Shown piece after piece: positions 48,471 to 62,500 of a stretch of DNA of 64,000 nt; the stretch's first letter is position 1; each line of letters starts with the position of its first letter. The notes beneath the pieces were generated by a model. That model had not been told where the DNA came from. It worked only from the letters and a program-made list of their open reading frames with translations, and searched no databases. The position numbers were made by a program, and so were the translations under genes. This stretch comes from Gymnorhina tibicen (lineage: Eukaryota; Chordata; Aves; Passeriformes; Artamidae): positions 485,236 through 549,235 of the forward strand of contig VXAZ01003489.1 of NCBI GenBank assembly GCA_013399875.1, written 5' to 3'.

Positions 48471-51400
48471 TCAGGTGTTGAAATTAGTGATGCCTTAAAT
48501 TTACTTTCCTGCATAAATTATTATGAATATTAAGAATCTCTGTATTCCTCCTTTTTTTCACTTTTCACACAATGCACACATTTTCATCTGCCCTTCCCTT
48601 ATTCTAAAACTAAAGGGAGAAGAGTCTACCCCAAAGTATGCAAATAGCAGCACAGCTATGCTTATTTATTAATAAAAATTAAGGAATTGCAATATGATCC
48701 AGTGAACACGATGTTTTAATAGAGGAGCCTTAGGCAGCAGCAGTACATGAATAGAGTACCCTTCTTTTAGTCAAGCAATTTATAATACATTGCACAGGCC
48801 CTGTGGGAGCTCAGAGCAGCTTTTTACAGTCAGTTCAGGGGAAGGAAATACAAATGCTTTTTGCAGATGTCTGTAACACTCCTGCGAGTCCCAAAGTGGT
48901 AAAGTTCTCTGTTTATCCCTCCGAAACAAGATTAAAAAAAAAAAAAACCAAACGAAAAACCCCAACCAGGACAGCAGCTGGAAAGCGGTGATGATGTTGC
49001 CCTGCCTCTCGTCCCCAGCCAGCTGCAGAGCCCATTTTCCTGGCTGGCACAGGGCTCCGAGGCACAGAACTCTGCTGCCCGGCCTCTCCTGTTCCCTCGT
49101 GCCAGGAGATGCACGTGGGCATCGCCCAGGCTGCTTGGGCTCACGGGTTCTGCGTGCTCTGGATTTTCCCTCACGACACCTCCTCGGTGGGTCAGCATGG
49201 GAAACAGCACATGAGGAATAACTGGAGTTTAGGAGATTTGAGTTAGGACTGGGGATGAAGGACTGAGCACTGTATTCACAAAAAATGAGGAGTCTGTTCT
49301 TACCCCCAACAGACTCGTTTTGTAAAAGCAGCAACAGCTCACCTCAGAGTTACCCTGACTCTCTGCCCCTCACCGTGTCCAGCTGGAAACAGGACAGGAG
49401 GACCTGCTGTGGAGCACACAGCTCTGCTGGGCTGAGCTGTTCCGTGGCACCCAAGGCCTGGGGATGGGCACTGCCCCATTTATTTACACACAGAGGTGCA
49501 TTCTCATGGTCCCTGGGCAGGGCATTGGCTACTGCAACAAGATTATTTGGAGTTGTGAGTGGCTACCTCCATTTATTTTAGAGGATTTAAGACATGCCAG
49601 AGCCTTCTGACGCTCAAAGGACCGGGGAGTTACAAGCTTGCATTTCAAAGGGATCCTTGCTTAAAATCCTCCCTTTGCAGATTGACAACAGCTTAAATAT
49701 TTGATTTTGCATTACTTAAAAAAGGTCTGTTGCTAATAGCAATATAATCACTAAAGCAGCGACCAACCACCGAATGTATGGAAAAACCTATATGATAGCA
49801 CAAAAGCAAAAGTTGCAGAACTGAAGTTCCTTAGAAATTATACGGTCCAAAATGAAAAAAAATAGTATTTACTAAATTTTATTTTCAGGTTAACTGATTT
49901 CATAACCTAAATTTTTTTTTAAACAACAGAGCTGGAGAAAAGAATGAAATAAAAAATCAAGGCTTAATTTGATCATTTCTCCAAATTTCATTTGACTTTG
50001 AGCATGCTAAAAAGGAAAGAACAAAGATGCAAATCCTGCTACTATCTCTTTGTAAAACACAAACAAAAATATTTTGTATAAATAATTTAACTAAAATATT
50101 CTTCATCTACTCTAAAGCAAGAAACACCATGATGCCTTTTTTAATAGTATATTCGGCAATTAAAACTACCCTTCCCCAAAGCCTTAATGATTTCTTTGTT
50201 TCTCCTGTGCAGGTGAAATTCCCTCAAGGAAGATAGTTACCACCAAAATTCAAGATGATCTGTCTTATATTCCAGAGACACTGATAAATTTTTTTCATTA
50301 AAAAGAATTCAGCACTTTGTACATCCAGTACAAACAGAAGCTGTATTTCTCATATCAATTTTTGATCGTAATCTATGCACAGACTTTGCCTATTGCAACA
50401 AATCCATGTAGAAAAAAATGAAAAAGCCTTGCAGTGTGGGAAATGCTTGGTTTAAACACTGCAACCCACAGGAGCAGACCTTTGGCAGCCCTAACATGGC
50501 TTTGGTCCTTTGGTCTGTTTAGGAATGGAGAAGTTGTTTGTATCTTTGCCTTTATAAAGTTCTCTTTTGCAGATAACAAGGTCAAATAAGAGTAGGGAGC
50601 TTCAAATTCAAACAATTTAGATAGAAACAGCAATATTGTATCAGGGTACCTCAGCCACGGCAAGATAAAGAAACCCCCACACCTTTGGGATTGAACCAAA
50701 ATGCCAACATCTGTAAGCCCTGACAAACACAATTCCAGTCTTCTCAAGGAAAAAAGAAAATTACTACAGAGATAATAAGCAAGATAATTGAGCTTTAAGA
50801 TATCTCAGTCTATGCAATCTGCTGTCAATCTTACTCAAGTGTGATGATAGCACCTACTCTAAATATCAGCTACAGGTTTGCCATCACTGTCTCCTCTGCT
50901 GCCTCCCTGTTTCACCAGCTGAGCTCCTGATCTCTCCTGCACGGTGAGAATATTGTCAGGGTGCACCAGAGACAGGCACTGCAAAATGGCACTGATTGAA
51001 ACGGCACTGGGGGATGTCCAAGGAGCACTTCTAAACCATTTCCAGGGCCTGCCTGACCCAGTGAAACTGTCTCCCTTCAGTCCCATGCCAAACCCACACT
51101 CGCTGTCACTTACTGAGTCAGCCACAGAGAAGAAAACCAGTACTCGTGCATGAATTCTTTGCAGAAGCAGCATCTTTTAAATCAGTGGTTCCAGAGCCAC
51201 ATTCAGCTCACAAACTTCTCTAAAAAATTCTCTAGAGAATCTCCATCAGCTGAAGACACAAGACCCTGGGAATGTCCACGACCAAGAAAGTCAACAGGTG
51301 TTTAAAGAGACTGCACAGATTTACCTCCACTCCATAGCTCCTAACTACTGTAAAAAAGGAAATTTGCGTACAGCATTTCTTTTTAAAGGTCCTGAGGGTG

Positions 51401-51977
51401 TTTAGTAGCTTAAAATTCACTGCCAGATTTTTGTTTGCTGCTAACAACAGCAGGTCTCTCCCTTCATTAAAGCACACTGGTATTGCAGCAGGGTGAAGAA
51501 AAGGAAGGAGTTAACACATTAAAAATCAACATTCAGAAAGGATGAAAAATGATGAAATGCTGTAATGATTCAATGAGCTCACCAAGGCATATATAGCATG
51601 TACAAAACAGATTTAGGTTTGCCCTCTTGGATATTCTCTTCTACCAGTACCTGATGTATGCTAGCATGCCCCCCCACCAAATTTCCTGTTTCTCATGGAA
51701 ACAGATTTCACTTTATGAATATATTTCTGGAATCGGAAAAATGTAAAACATCAAAGACCTATCATGTCACTAACCTGTCTGTCAAAAGAGGATGCAGGAA
51801 TTCTTATTAGAGTGCATTGGCCTGTTTAGCTCAGTTATAATGAGATGAGGCTTTCATCATTTCCCTTTTGGAATCAGTTTCATTATTTGCTGAATTTCAC
51901 TCTTAATATATTTTTGATCCTAAAATACAACATTAAGTCATCTTTTTTTCAATTTTTTTTTTCCTTGCTGCTTTCAG
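48471..51977. other. Non-coding stretch with one GC-rich patch
   Basis: Positions 48,960-49,200 hold about 11 CG dinucleotides in 240 bases, and frames are open on both strands there (up to 184 codons on minus, covering 48,780-49,334). The rest is AT-rich. The long minus frame crosses an A-run near 48,933 that encodes only phenylalanines. It has no recognisable motif and is treated as chance. Confidence 0.5.
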
Positions 51978-52117
51978 GGTTTACATTTCATGTTGCTGCA
52001 AACAATCACTGTCCTTCCCTGCTGTTTGCACCACTCAATCACTTGCATCTGGTTTTCCACTGGACTTGGAGCAAATACCTCAACTACCATAAGTACCTAT
52101 GGAAAAGTTTAGGCTGA
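51978..52117 (+). other. Candidate terminal exon, weak
   Basis: A very strong acceptor (TTTCCTTGCTGCTTTCAG preceded by a T-run, ending 51,977) opens a frame of about 45 codons ending at TAG, including HCPSLLFAPLNHLHLVFHWT. No known family, and no polyadenylation signal is evident close downstream. The T-rich tract alone could be a coincidence. Confidence 0.16.
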
Positions 52118-54955
52118 AGTTAAGTACCCAACTCATTTGGATATATATCCCTTTTACAGATTTTTATCACACTACCAGTCTGGAAATCAGATTAATGCAG
52201 TCATTTGGTTAAGTATGGCAACATTAAGACTAATATTGCAGCATTTACCTTGAAGAGATTTGTGATAATGAAAGCTTGTCTATTATGATCCACCATTTCC
52301 TAGCACTACCTACTGCAAAATCTGCTGTTCTCAACAGCAGCAATTAAAGGCTGCAATCTTCAGCATAAAAATTTTATCTGAAGAGCAGCACATCCACTGG
52401 TTCCTAGCTCCACAGCAGACTCACATTAGCATTTCCAGGATTCACTTTTATGTGCATTATCTAGGAAAAAACTTTGCCAATCTGATGAGACTTTGCCGTA
52501 ACCTGTCTGCCCCTTTTTGCAAGGCTGACTTCAAACCCTGGCTAATATAAAGAACTATTAATTTTATCAAGGACATTTAACAGTGCTTACACATGAGCCT
52601 TGATTTTTTTCCTTTTTTTTTGTTAGTCATCATCTGCATGTCATCAAAAAAAAAAAAGCGTTCTTTATCAAAAAAAGAGTTTTTCTTCAAGAAAAAGGTT
52701 TTTATTTCTGTAAATACTTTTCTTTGGTCTCTAGGCTACAGGTGTAACCCAAGTCATCCTTTGCAATCAGAAGAAATCCAGTGAAAACTCACTGCTAGAG
52801 GAGGAAAGGAGCTTCGTACGCAGTGTCCCACATTTCTCAAAACAAGACAAAGCCAAACAGGCACCAGGTCCAGTGAGAAGAGTTCAGTGACTCTGCACAA
52901 GAGAAAACCTGATAACAGCAACAGAAGCAGCAGTGGCCCAGACACTGAGTGAAGGCAAAGCTTTCAGAGGAGCACTGGCAGCTTCCAGCCATCCCCGAGC
53001 ACGAGACTGGACCCTGAATCAGTAACGCCCGGGAATGTCCTCCTGCAATGGTTTACAGGGAAATCCGGGTGCAGAGCTGGAAGGTGGCCACGTTCCTGTC
53101 CACAGCCAGGGAACAAAGCCTCCTGGCACCCCCTCAGCTGTGGGAGGCCTTGGTTCTCCCACACCCCACAGAGCCTCCAGCATCTCCAGTTAAAGGTCCC
53201 TGCCCTTCATGTGGATAACTTGTTGCGCACTCCTTGGAGTACTGAGCTGCCCGCTTTGGCAAGTATTACAATAAATTATAAGTGGCCTGAGAATTTTTAA
53301 ATGTACATTTTTTGGCTGTCCCCATCCACATTAAGTAACTGCAGTCTATCATGTCCATTTCATAGCATCTGAGCACCATGGACAAGTGAATAATTAGCTT
53401 TAGCAAGAATAGCCAGATTTATGTTAGGAAAAATTTAACTCCTAGAAAGCTCAGCAACTCGAGATGGATTTCTCTCTTCATGCAACACTAATCTCAGTTC
53501 ATATTTCCCTTGTACTTAAGACAAATTGGTGAAAACGGACATGATTTAATTAAAATCTGAAGCCTTCACAGTGCTTGTCTCCTAAATGAAACTTGTAATG
53601 AAAATGAAAAAGACTATTTCTAAAAATTGCAAGTGCTAGATTTTTTTTCTTTAACATTAATAAATAACTTCTGAATAGATTCTTCCTGGTAGTAATGGAG
53701 GTAGATAAGAATCAAAACTTTCAGGCTTCTACTCACCAAATAGGAGACATTTGAGCAGAGCACTGCTCCCCCAAACCCACCCCATGTAAGAGCACCACAT
53801 GAAGGGTCACAGTCATTCCAGGATTCCTGAAGTGCCTGCCCAGCACAGGAGAAAGGAACAGGCCTGCAAGGGGCGTGCTGCTTTCAGCACTCAATGGAAC
53901 ACATCACCAGTGTCCCAGCAAGGGGATCCATCCTGTGACAATTGAGAAGGCTGGAATGTTTATTTTCCTGCCTGTCTCCTCCCCTGAGGGATACTCAATA
54001 AAAATCAGATGGCTGAAAATATCTTTTTTCCCCCATGTTAGCCATTGTTGCATTTCAGATGTGAATATTTAAATTTCCTTTAGCACACAAATACAAGCAG
54101 GTGATTTCTGGCTTGCTGTTTTCTTTTAATGCTCGTACAAACATAAAATCAAGCACCTCAGGGTATGGCTTTTGAGCAGCATATTTTTTAATTTTCTTCT
54201 TTGGTATGGATTCTCTCTTTGACTTTGTAAAACATCAGCCAAAAAGTGCACTCCCTGGACCTCTGCAGAAGGCAGCACTGAGCACATTTATACAGAGAGC
54301 ATCCGAGAGAGAAACACCTCCCTCTGCCAACTCCAGCCCTCCCGGGTTTATAGCCAGGTTCAAACCATGTCTCCTACAGGGAAATGTGTGGGTCAGCCAA
54401 GTTAAAGCATAAGCTTGAAATAAAGAGAAAAAGAACCCCCCCGGCGTCGCAAGCTTTTTATCATAAATCAGCATCTACAGCAAGAACATGCTACAAAATC
54501 TCCTTTTATTAAAAGTCCCCCAGCATTTGCAACTCTGTGGCTGCAGCAAACTGTGTAAGAAAAGGGCGTTACTGAAAGGTCACCTAAGCATGCACATAAA
54601 GATGGTTTTGGAATGCAACATCCAGCCTCCACAGAACTGAGGGGGAAATCATAAGGAAATTAAGGTAACATACAATGCCAGCAACCACGTTCTCTCTCGC
54701 ACTCGTCTTGGTAAGCATAAGCTGAAAGAAGAGTCTACTTAAAGAAAACCTCCTGGTTTCTCTTAAGTGTTAACAGAAGTTACCAAAGGGACTTCCACCT
54801 GTCCAAGGCTTGGGTCCAGCTGTCTCTGGGCCACAACTACACCCCTGTTTTCCAGCCTTCCCATCAGGCCATCCACAGCATGTGGGAACATGCCAGCAGA
54901 TAGCAGATAAAATGTTCTGCTGTGCCCATCTTTTATTGCCTCCTTTTAGACATAA
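52118..54955. other. Non-coding stretch, no gene recognised
   Basis: It contains T- and A-runs near 52,602-52,622 and 52,646-52,657. A minus-strand donor word near 53,735 (TTTG/GTGAGTAG) lacks a good acceptor. No gene, RNA or dispersed repeat was recognised. Confidence 0.6.
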
Positions 54956-54984
54956 TCTCTCCCTTTTCCTCCCCCTTCCCCTCC
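54956..54984 (+). repeat. 29-base pyrimidine tract
   Basis: Uninterrupted C and T run ending CTTCCCCTCC, followed by AG, so it forms a perfect-looking splice acceptor. No donor that would complete an internal exon was found within the next few hundred bases. Low-complexity sequence is the likely explanation. Confidence 0.85.
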
Positions 54985-57098
54985 AGGTTGCTTTCCCCCA
55001 TTCTTCTCTTCCACTACAAACAGCATTATTTGTGTCCTGCTTATTCTGTTCCCTGTTGCAGACAGGTCTTTGTTTCCAGTCGTCCTCTACCTCAATTTCA
55101 TTCGAATATTTTGCTTTTCCATCCTCCAGAATCCCTCTTTACCAACTGCCTGACCAAACCCTGGGAGTGTTTGGAAATCGCTCTCATGCTGTGGTTCTTG
55201 GGGCTGTCCTGTGCAGGGCCGAGTCTTGCACTTTGATGATCCTTGTGGGTCTCTCCCAGCTCAGAATATCCTATGATTTTAACTAATCCAGCACGCCCCA
55301 TGCCTCTCAATCCCTCCTTCCATCTAAAATCTGGTCCTTATGTGGAGTTTCTTTCTCTTCCTACTTGTCAGAGCAGTAATAGCCTCAAATAAAATTCAAA
55401 ACATACAGGCAATCTTGTTCAAAATAACTGAAATATTTGATTCTTCACACACCTTAAATAAAGTATTTAATTAACTACTTCAGCACAGAGTCATGTAGCT
55501 GCTAAAAAGCTTACATGGGCTCCACTGCCTTTTTCCTTCCGTATATTTTCCATTAAGGGCTATTAAATACATATGCAAAACCTCTAACTCGGTAAGACCT
55601 GAAGCCTAAAGCTACTGAAATTAAAAAGTATTATGGAGAAATACTGCTGCAGTCCATTTCATCCTTACATCTCTCTTTGCCATCCACAGCACGCTGTACC
55701 AGACACAGGTTTGGCCTGATCCAATAAATACACACGGTCTTATGCTATTTTAAGTTTCGCTTCCAGAGGAAATGCCAATTAAGCAATGACATTCTCCATC
55801 TGCCTGCCTGCCAGTACTTCATGTCCCAATACAATTTTGGAATCAGTAAATTAATTTTGACAAAGTTCTCAGAGATTATTTAATTCCAGCAGGCTTTGTG
55901 GAAGTTTGGCTGCGGGGTGAAGCGAGTCCCAAGTCCACTGGAGCAGTGAAAGCACATGCTGTGTGCAGCAGCAGGCTGCCCACCCTGCACGATCCCTTCA
56001 AGATATCTATATCCACTTCCAGCAGCCCGACTAAAGAGCTGCTTCAGGGTTCCTAAGACACTTGTTATTAAAACCTAGAAAACAAAGTTATTTGCTTTTT
56101 TTCCAGCTAGCATCCTTGCAAAACAGAAAGGAAACAAAAATCATCACAACAGAAAGTGACACTTGCAACAGGAGCTTGACTCAAAGTGTGGAAAACATTC
56201 CATAGCTTAAATCTGAATCACCATTAATAATAAAGCAAAAGTATTTTTATCTAAAAGAAAAAAAAAAATCCTCCCTCTGTTTTTGGTAGTGATGTGTATT
56301 ATAAAGTAGAAAGCCAAAGGAGTAAACTGTTCTTTATTTAATGATGATGCTGTACTTTATATGCAAAAGCAGACTTTTGGTTTTTGCAACCTACCAATAA
56401 CAAACAGAGAAAACATGTATTATTGATTAGTTGTCTTCTTTTGAATTAAAAATAAGTGTTGAGATTGTCCACACTATTTATTACTATGAATTTGAAGCTC
56501 TTTCAGGCAATTGTAAATACAAATCTGTCTTCTAGAATGGAAAAGCAAGATCTCCATTAGAATTAAATTTTCATAGTTAAAAAAAACCAAACCTCAACAA
56601 CATAAACACAAAACCAACTGCCAGAAACAGGTGGACAGCAAGTGCCTCAGCTTCTGGTGATAGATTGCTGGGTTTCACATACAGGCAGCCAAGGAGGAAG
56701 AGTTACACACGTGAGAAAGATCTCAGAGAGCACAGGCATTAGTTCCACAGCCTCCCAAAGCCACAAAATACCAAGCTGTACTTCTCAGTAGAAGATCTTC
56801 CAGCTCTCCTTTTTTTCAAACCAAATTTCCCTTCTCGCAGGAATTTCCTGCTGTCAGATCACGCAGCCCCTGGCCCAGCAGCACTCGCCGGGGAAGCGCT
56901 GCTCTCCCTGTGCCTGCAGAGCCTGTGCCGCTGATTAAGGACACTCAGCTCAGTCTCTCGATGTGACACCCGCGAGTGTTAAACTGCTTGACCTTAATCC
57001 CTACTAAGGGCTCTTGAATCTGGGGCCACGTCCTCTGCTAAATGCAGCTGCAGTTGATTAGCACCAATTGTAGCTCTTGCAACTGAGTTACAAAATAG
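54985..57098. other. Non-coding stretch, no gene recognised
   Basis: Starts pyrimidine-rich and then becomes AT-rich. The plus-strand frames of 104 and 158 codons at 54,810-55,286 arise from the pyrimidine-rich tract, where stop codons are rare. Nothing else was recognised. Confidence 0.6.
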
Positions 57099-57160
57099 TT
57101 TTTTGCTTTCTCTCCTCCCTTTCCCTCTCCTCCCGTTCTCTCTCCTCCACCTCCACCTGC
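57099..57160 (+). repeat. Pyrimidine-rich tract
   Basis: From 57,106 to 57,148 every base is C or T except one G, with CTCC-like units. Low-complexity; a possible triplex-forming tract. Listed because it explains the open frames around it. Confidence 0.88.
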
Positions 57161-59380
57161 CCCAGTCATCGCTCCTTCCGTGGTTCCCTTTTCTCCTCTT
57201 AAATTTCTCTCCCTTCAGAACCCATTTCTGAGATCTCCCCACTCCAACCCCATGAAACCCCCCCTCTGTGAACTCCTTCACTACACCCAGGCTTTCTCCC
57301 CCTCACCTGAGGATTCCCCTCCGACTTCAGCAATATCTTTTAAAGCTTTTCCTCACTCCTCTGCCCACAAATTAAGGCCTTTTTTAGTATCTTGCCTATT
57401 ATTCTCTCTCCACTGAGAAACGAGCACATTTTAACAAATCAAGAACGCATGAAAAATTCATTCATGTATTTGTACAAGTCTTTTAAGACACAATTATGAA
57501 TCCCTGATTTGCCATACTTTAGGAACTGTCCAATTAATGGCAGAAATCCTAATTTGTAAAAAGCAAATTGACCTACTGTACTGCTCAAGATGCTATCTTT
57601 ATTTAGAGTGAGTTTAGAGAGGAATCCAGAAGGATGTTTAAAAAATAGACAATATGCCATTGGGAGATGTTTTATTCATCGAGACATTGTGAGAAAAGGA
57701 TTGAAAACATTGAAGATGACTTAATTATAATCTTGAAATTAATGAAACAATTATGTCTATTTCTCTAGGCAGTGTATGAACTTTTAACACAGGCTGGATC
57801 AGTACCAGGCTACAGATTTTGGGGAAAGAATTAGAAGTAACAAGAATTTCAGATCTAGTCTGCTGTTTTTTCCCCCTGTATTTGTCTGGTTTGTTTGTTT
57901 AGAGGAAAACTATAAAACAGTAGGAAAAAATACATCTTTTTTTCCTACGAATTCCCTGCAATTCTGGAACAGGCTGTGCTGCTCGACCTTTAGGCAGCAG
58001 CACAGAAATTCAGCAGAGCACCAACTGTGGAAATGCATTTTCCACATGAAAGGAAGGACTTGAAAACGAGGGGCAACCTTTTCCCCAGCCCAGAGAGGGC
58101 GTGCAGGGAGGAAGAACAAACCCCTCCATCCCGTGCCTGCCTGTGAGGCACAGCTGCGAGCGTGCACACGCAGCAGCACACGGAGCAGCGACGGCCTGGC
58201 ACTGGGGAATTATTCGATATCAAGCAGTGGCCAGAGCTGGAGCAGCTCAGCAAAGGTGGTCAAAGGCTGCTGCCCAGCAATACCTGTGAGGGGCAACACG
58301 AAAGGCACTTCCAAGGACTCTCACAATGCGTCTGGAAATATTTGCTAAAAACACTACAGAGCTGTGATTGCTCTGAGAGCTGCGACAAATCTGGCATTAA
58401 TACCTTCTGCTTTTTAACTAAGCAAGGATGAAGTGAGGTGGCACAGCGCAGGTGGAGCTGGTATGTTCTTCAGCTCACTTCTAGGCACAAAACCAGTGTA
58501 AGCTGATTGACTGGGAATACACCAAAAAAAAGTGATATGTGTGATTAAAAACTAATAACATGTATGGTAAAAATATATACATATATATATATATGTATGG
58601 TTTATTTTTCCTTTGTCCATTTTCTTCTTATTTACTGCTGAATGCTGCACTGATGAAAATGAATCAATGACTTAAGTCAAAGTTTTCACAGTCAGGGTAT
58701 GGCCAGAACTATGGAGCCCAATGAACACATCACGGCTGTTCCTGTAGGAGGACTGCACGTTGAGTTAACAAAGGCCTTGGGTTTTGTCTGATCTGTGTTG
58801 GATTGACTAAAAAACCCTCCCGGTTTTGACTGTTTAAGCTACAGCAATTGTCTGAAGACCACCACCTAAATTATTTTAACATTTGTATAACTGTGACGTT
58901 GCTTCTATTTTTATATATATATGTAATTTCTGTCCCTGTTTGATGGTAATAAGAAATAATTATTCTGTGCAGAATAAACCACCTGTGATCCCAGTGTAAG
59001 AATGCAACGTAAAGGAGCACAGGCGCTGGCCCTCACAGAGGCAGCACAGGAGGATGGCAGCTGTCAGCCCAAGCGAGCTCTGGTTAATTATTGCTCAAAA
59101 GGCCTCTCTGGCAAAACCCCATGAGTACTCTGCTCCTGTTCTTGGTCAAGGAAGGAAAGAGAAAGAAAAGGGAAAAGCAATAAAGCATCCATTCAAAATT
59201 TCAGCATTTGACTCTGTCATGCATTAGTGAAATGCAGAATTATTTTCTTTTCCTTCACTGAGATCTCAAAAAGTTTATAGCATGGTTTCAAGGCAGAGAA
59301 TGGAAGAAGCTCTTTGTTTACTGACTTCTGCTGTACACTGGACATTTGGGAATTTTTTATTATAGTTTTGGTCTAAGCTA
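57161..59380. other. Non-coding stretch, no gene recognised
   Basis: A CpG-containing patch at 58,060-58,210 (about nine CG dinucleotides) has overlapping open frames on both strands, none with motifs. AT repeats are listed separately. No RNA gene was recognised. Confidence 0.58.
58573..58599. repeat. AT-repeat palindrome
   Basis: An alternating AT run contains a self-complementary core (ACATATATATATATATGT) that could fold into a hairpin or cruciform. A smaller TA run lies at 58,912-58,924. Read directly from the sequence. Confidence 0.92.
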
Positions 59381-59500
59381 ACTGACCTGGAACAACTAAT
59401 TAATTATTCCATGCCTTAGTTTTCCCATCTAAAAGAAATATATTATCACCTGAAGAGCCTTGGGAGGTGACTTTGATATTTTCTAATAGAAGTGCAAATT
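59381..59500 (+). repeat. MIR-like SINE fragment (clearest)
   Basis: CTGACCTGGAACAACTAATT, then ATGCCTTAGTTTTCCCATCT, then AAAAGAAATATTATC-like sequence and a GGGAGGTGACTTTGATA tail follow the order of the MIR core (TGACCTTGGGCAAGTCACTTAA, GCCTCAGTTTCCCCATCTGTAAAATGGG, then the region after it). Compared from memory; the ends are approximate. It is an ancient inactive element with no coding capacity. Confidence 0.62.
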
Positions 59501-62500
59501 CATATCGCAGGTTTACAAATTGCAATGCATTTCAAACAGCTGGAATTTAAATAAGTCTTCTTTGATCGTCCAGAGAGAATTCTGGAGGTTCTCAATTCCT
59601 GTTCTTAAAACTAGATTTTCATATTTAAAGAATATCAGTTTAGCAACCATTGCCATTATAATGTGAAGTGTCTTCTGTCTTTACTATTTGTAAACAAGCA
59701 ATTTCTTTATTAAGGGGAAAATCACTCTCCTGCTGCTTGAGGCATGTGATAACATTGTAGATGAGTTTTGTTTCTCTTTTATTCATGTTAGGATTTACAG
59801 CTGAGCAAGACACAGCTTCACTTTTTAAAAAAATCCTGGTATCGTATAGGAAACGATTTCAGCAATTCTCAAGATGATTCCTCACTTATTACTTTGCAGA
59901 GGGAAAACAAACAAGAACCACAATACACCAGCTGGGCTAAAATCTCTTCAGCTTTTACTCTGACCCAGAAGCAATTTCTTTTTAAATGGGGTGGAAAAAA
60001 CCCCACGCAATTCGTGGAGTTACCTAAGTATTAGAAACATAAGTAAATAAAATGTTTCAGCTATTAGATTGGTGCCTCAGATGTGTTTTCCAAATTAATA
60101 TGCCTTAAAAGGATGTTTGAAATAGCAACATACACCTGGCATAGTGGAAAAAAAAGTGCTCTTTAAACAGAGATGTAATGAAGTGGAAATAAAATGTGAG
60201 GTCAGTACAGTATTTCGTACTGAATCACCTCCATGGAGAAGGATACTGAGATTGTTTTGGGTGCCCTGACCCTCAGAGCAACTCTGATCCTTCGTAATTA
60301 GTGCAGGAAGTCCCAAGAGGGAAGAAGGTGCAAAATAAAGGGAAGTGGTAGTCACAGTCTCTTATTACTCTCTTAAAAAAAATCTGCCCTAATTGCAATG
60401 AAATAACCTCAGCTGTCCTTGAAGAGAAAGCAAGGGCACAGTGCAGCACAGGCACTGCTTCTCCCAGAGCCCTGCGGGGCTGGCAGCCACTGCAGGGCAG
60501 CCAGAGCCCAGCAATTGCTGCTCTCACTGAAATCTGTCCCACAGAGGTGCTGGGGGCTGAGATTTGTAGGCAGACACCGGGAGCCCAGGCAGGCAGCACC
60601 TGGAGAACAGTTAAATAACCAGGGCAGTATTCACACAGCCCCGACAGCCCCTCTGTGTTCACCCATCCTGGGTCCTATCTCACCGCTTCCATTCACCCAC
60701 CACATCACTGGAAAGGGCACCCATAAAGGAAGTTAAGAAAAGCTGAATGGATACATCTCCATTTTAAAAATTCTGTCCTTTTTGAAAGGTGTCATCATCC
60801 CATCCCCTTCATCCCACCCACGGGGACCATCTGCAGATTCCATGGCCCCACGGATCCTCACGTAAACACAGAGAGTGAAATCCCAGGGAGGGTTTCAAAC
60901 CCTCTTCACAGAGATGATGCAGCACTGTCGAGGCTGCTGCTGCAGGCACAGCTGTACAGGGATGACTGGCAGCAAAATGAGGCCTTTAGAACCAGGGAAA
61001 AAAGTTTTGTCTGTTTTGGCACGTAATAATTTTCACTAAAAATATTTTTCAAAAGCAATGTCATCTTTCATATTTAATGATATTCCCCCAAACTCGGAGC
61101 AGTGGAGCACTGCAGCGAGGGCCGGGTTTTGCACAAGAACCAGGCGAAGTTTAAAGCAGTTTTGGAGCAAAGTTTTATTGGAGAGCTAATTACAGAGAGC
61201 TGAGGATGCCTCCAGTTTAAAAGTTACTTAATCCCTCGTGGAGAACTGTGGGTGCTGACTTTCTTACCTTCCCTCTAAAGTGCAAGCTGTTAAAAATGCT
61301 AATTGTCTGAATTCACAAAATTCTCTCTTCAAAGAGAAATAACACTGTTTTGAAAGGCAGCTTTTGAATACGATTTTGATTCTAAAGCAGCCTATTTAGA
61401 GAAAATGGGATCCATAAATGTCAACACCACCTGTAGTCTGCTTGATAATGTGCCTGCTTTCTGACAACAGCATTGATAAGCCACAGGCACACTGGAACAA
61501 ACATCTCTTACTTTATCTGTTAGATAAAACTTGAAGGAGCTGGTGGTTACCAGGAAACTTTCTGTTCCTAATTTGTTTCAACAGAAATCCGCAAATACAA
61601 TTTTAAGCATCAAACAATGCTAAGTAAAATTCAGCACTTTAGCATTTTCCCTGAAGAAGGCAGGGAGGTTATGAGGAGCCTCCTTGGGTTTGGTGACAAC
61701 CTCTGTACAACAGTGCAAAAACCATGGAATTTAGAGGCAAACTTGTCTTTGGAGCCTGCTGTGACCACAAGAAAAAGCTGTGTGACACATTTAATGAGGA
61801 ATAAACATTCTGACAACGCAGAGGCCAATCTTCTGCCTTCTATTTGCAGAAAAGACATGACAGAAACCGCCTTCAGGCAGGCAGAGCACCTTAACGGGCT
61901 ATGAAATAAACGCACTGAGATAGTGCTTTACGTGGAGCTACTGGATGTAAGTTATGGGTATTCCAATCACTAAGAAGGAAATTTTGGTACTGTGATAGGC
62001 ACAGCTAAAAAGAACAAAGGAGGAATAGCCATAGCCAGCAAATTTTTTGTCTGCTGGAAGTTTCCTGGGGAAATTTTTACTAATGGATGTCATTTTTCTA
62101 CAGGAGCTTTTGTCAATCTACGATGATGGCACAAAATGGCAGCTTAAATCCAAGAAGTAACTAAACACTTAAAAAAAAAAAAGCACCCATAAAGCTGTAA
62201 AAAATTTTGTGACCGTTTTTTAAATGAGTGGTGATCTTAACAATAGAAAAGTGTTAAAATGTGACATTCTAGTGAACCTTCTTTTTATGTTATTTGTGTC
62301 TTACTTTGATTGCCAGGTTATTTGTAGGCAGAGAAAAAGACACAGGGGAATGAGAAAGGAAATCTGAAGTCAAGCAGCATCACAGTCCTCCATGAAATAT
62401 TCATTAGTACTCGAACAGGACCATTTCAACGTTGTTTTGCATTAAAATCTTTTAACGGGAAGGAAAAAAGGGAAAGAAAACACACAGATCACAGGAGCTA

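Noticed and set aside
48780..49334. 184-codon minus-strand frame, the longest in the window
   Set aside because: It crosses an A-run that encodes only phenylalanine, lies in GC-rich DNA open on both strands, and shows no domain.
54810..55286. 158-codon plus-strand frame
   Set aside because: It is a product of a pyrimidine-rich tract in which stop codons are scarce.
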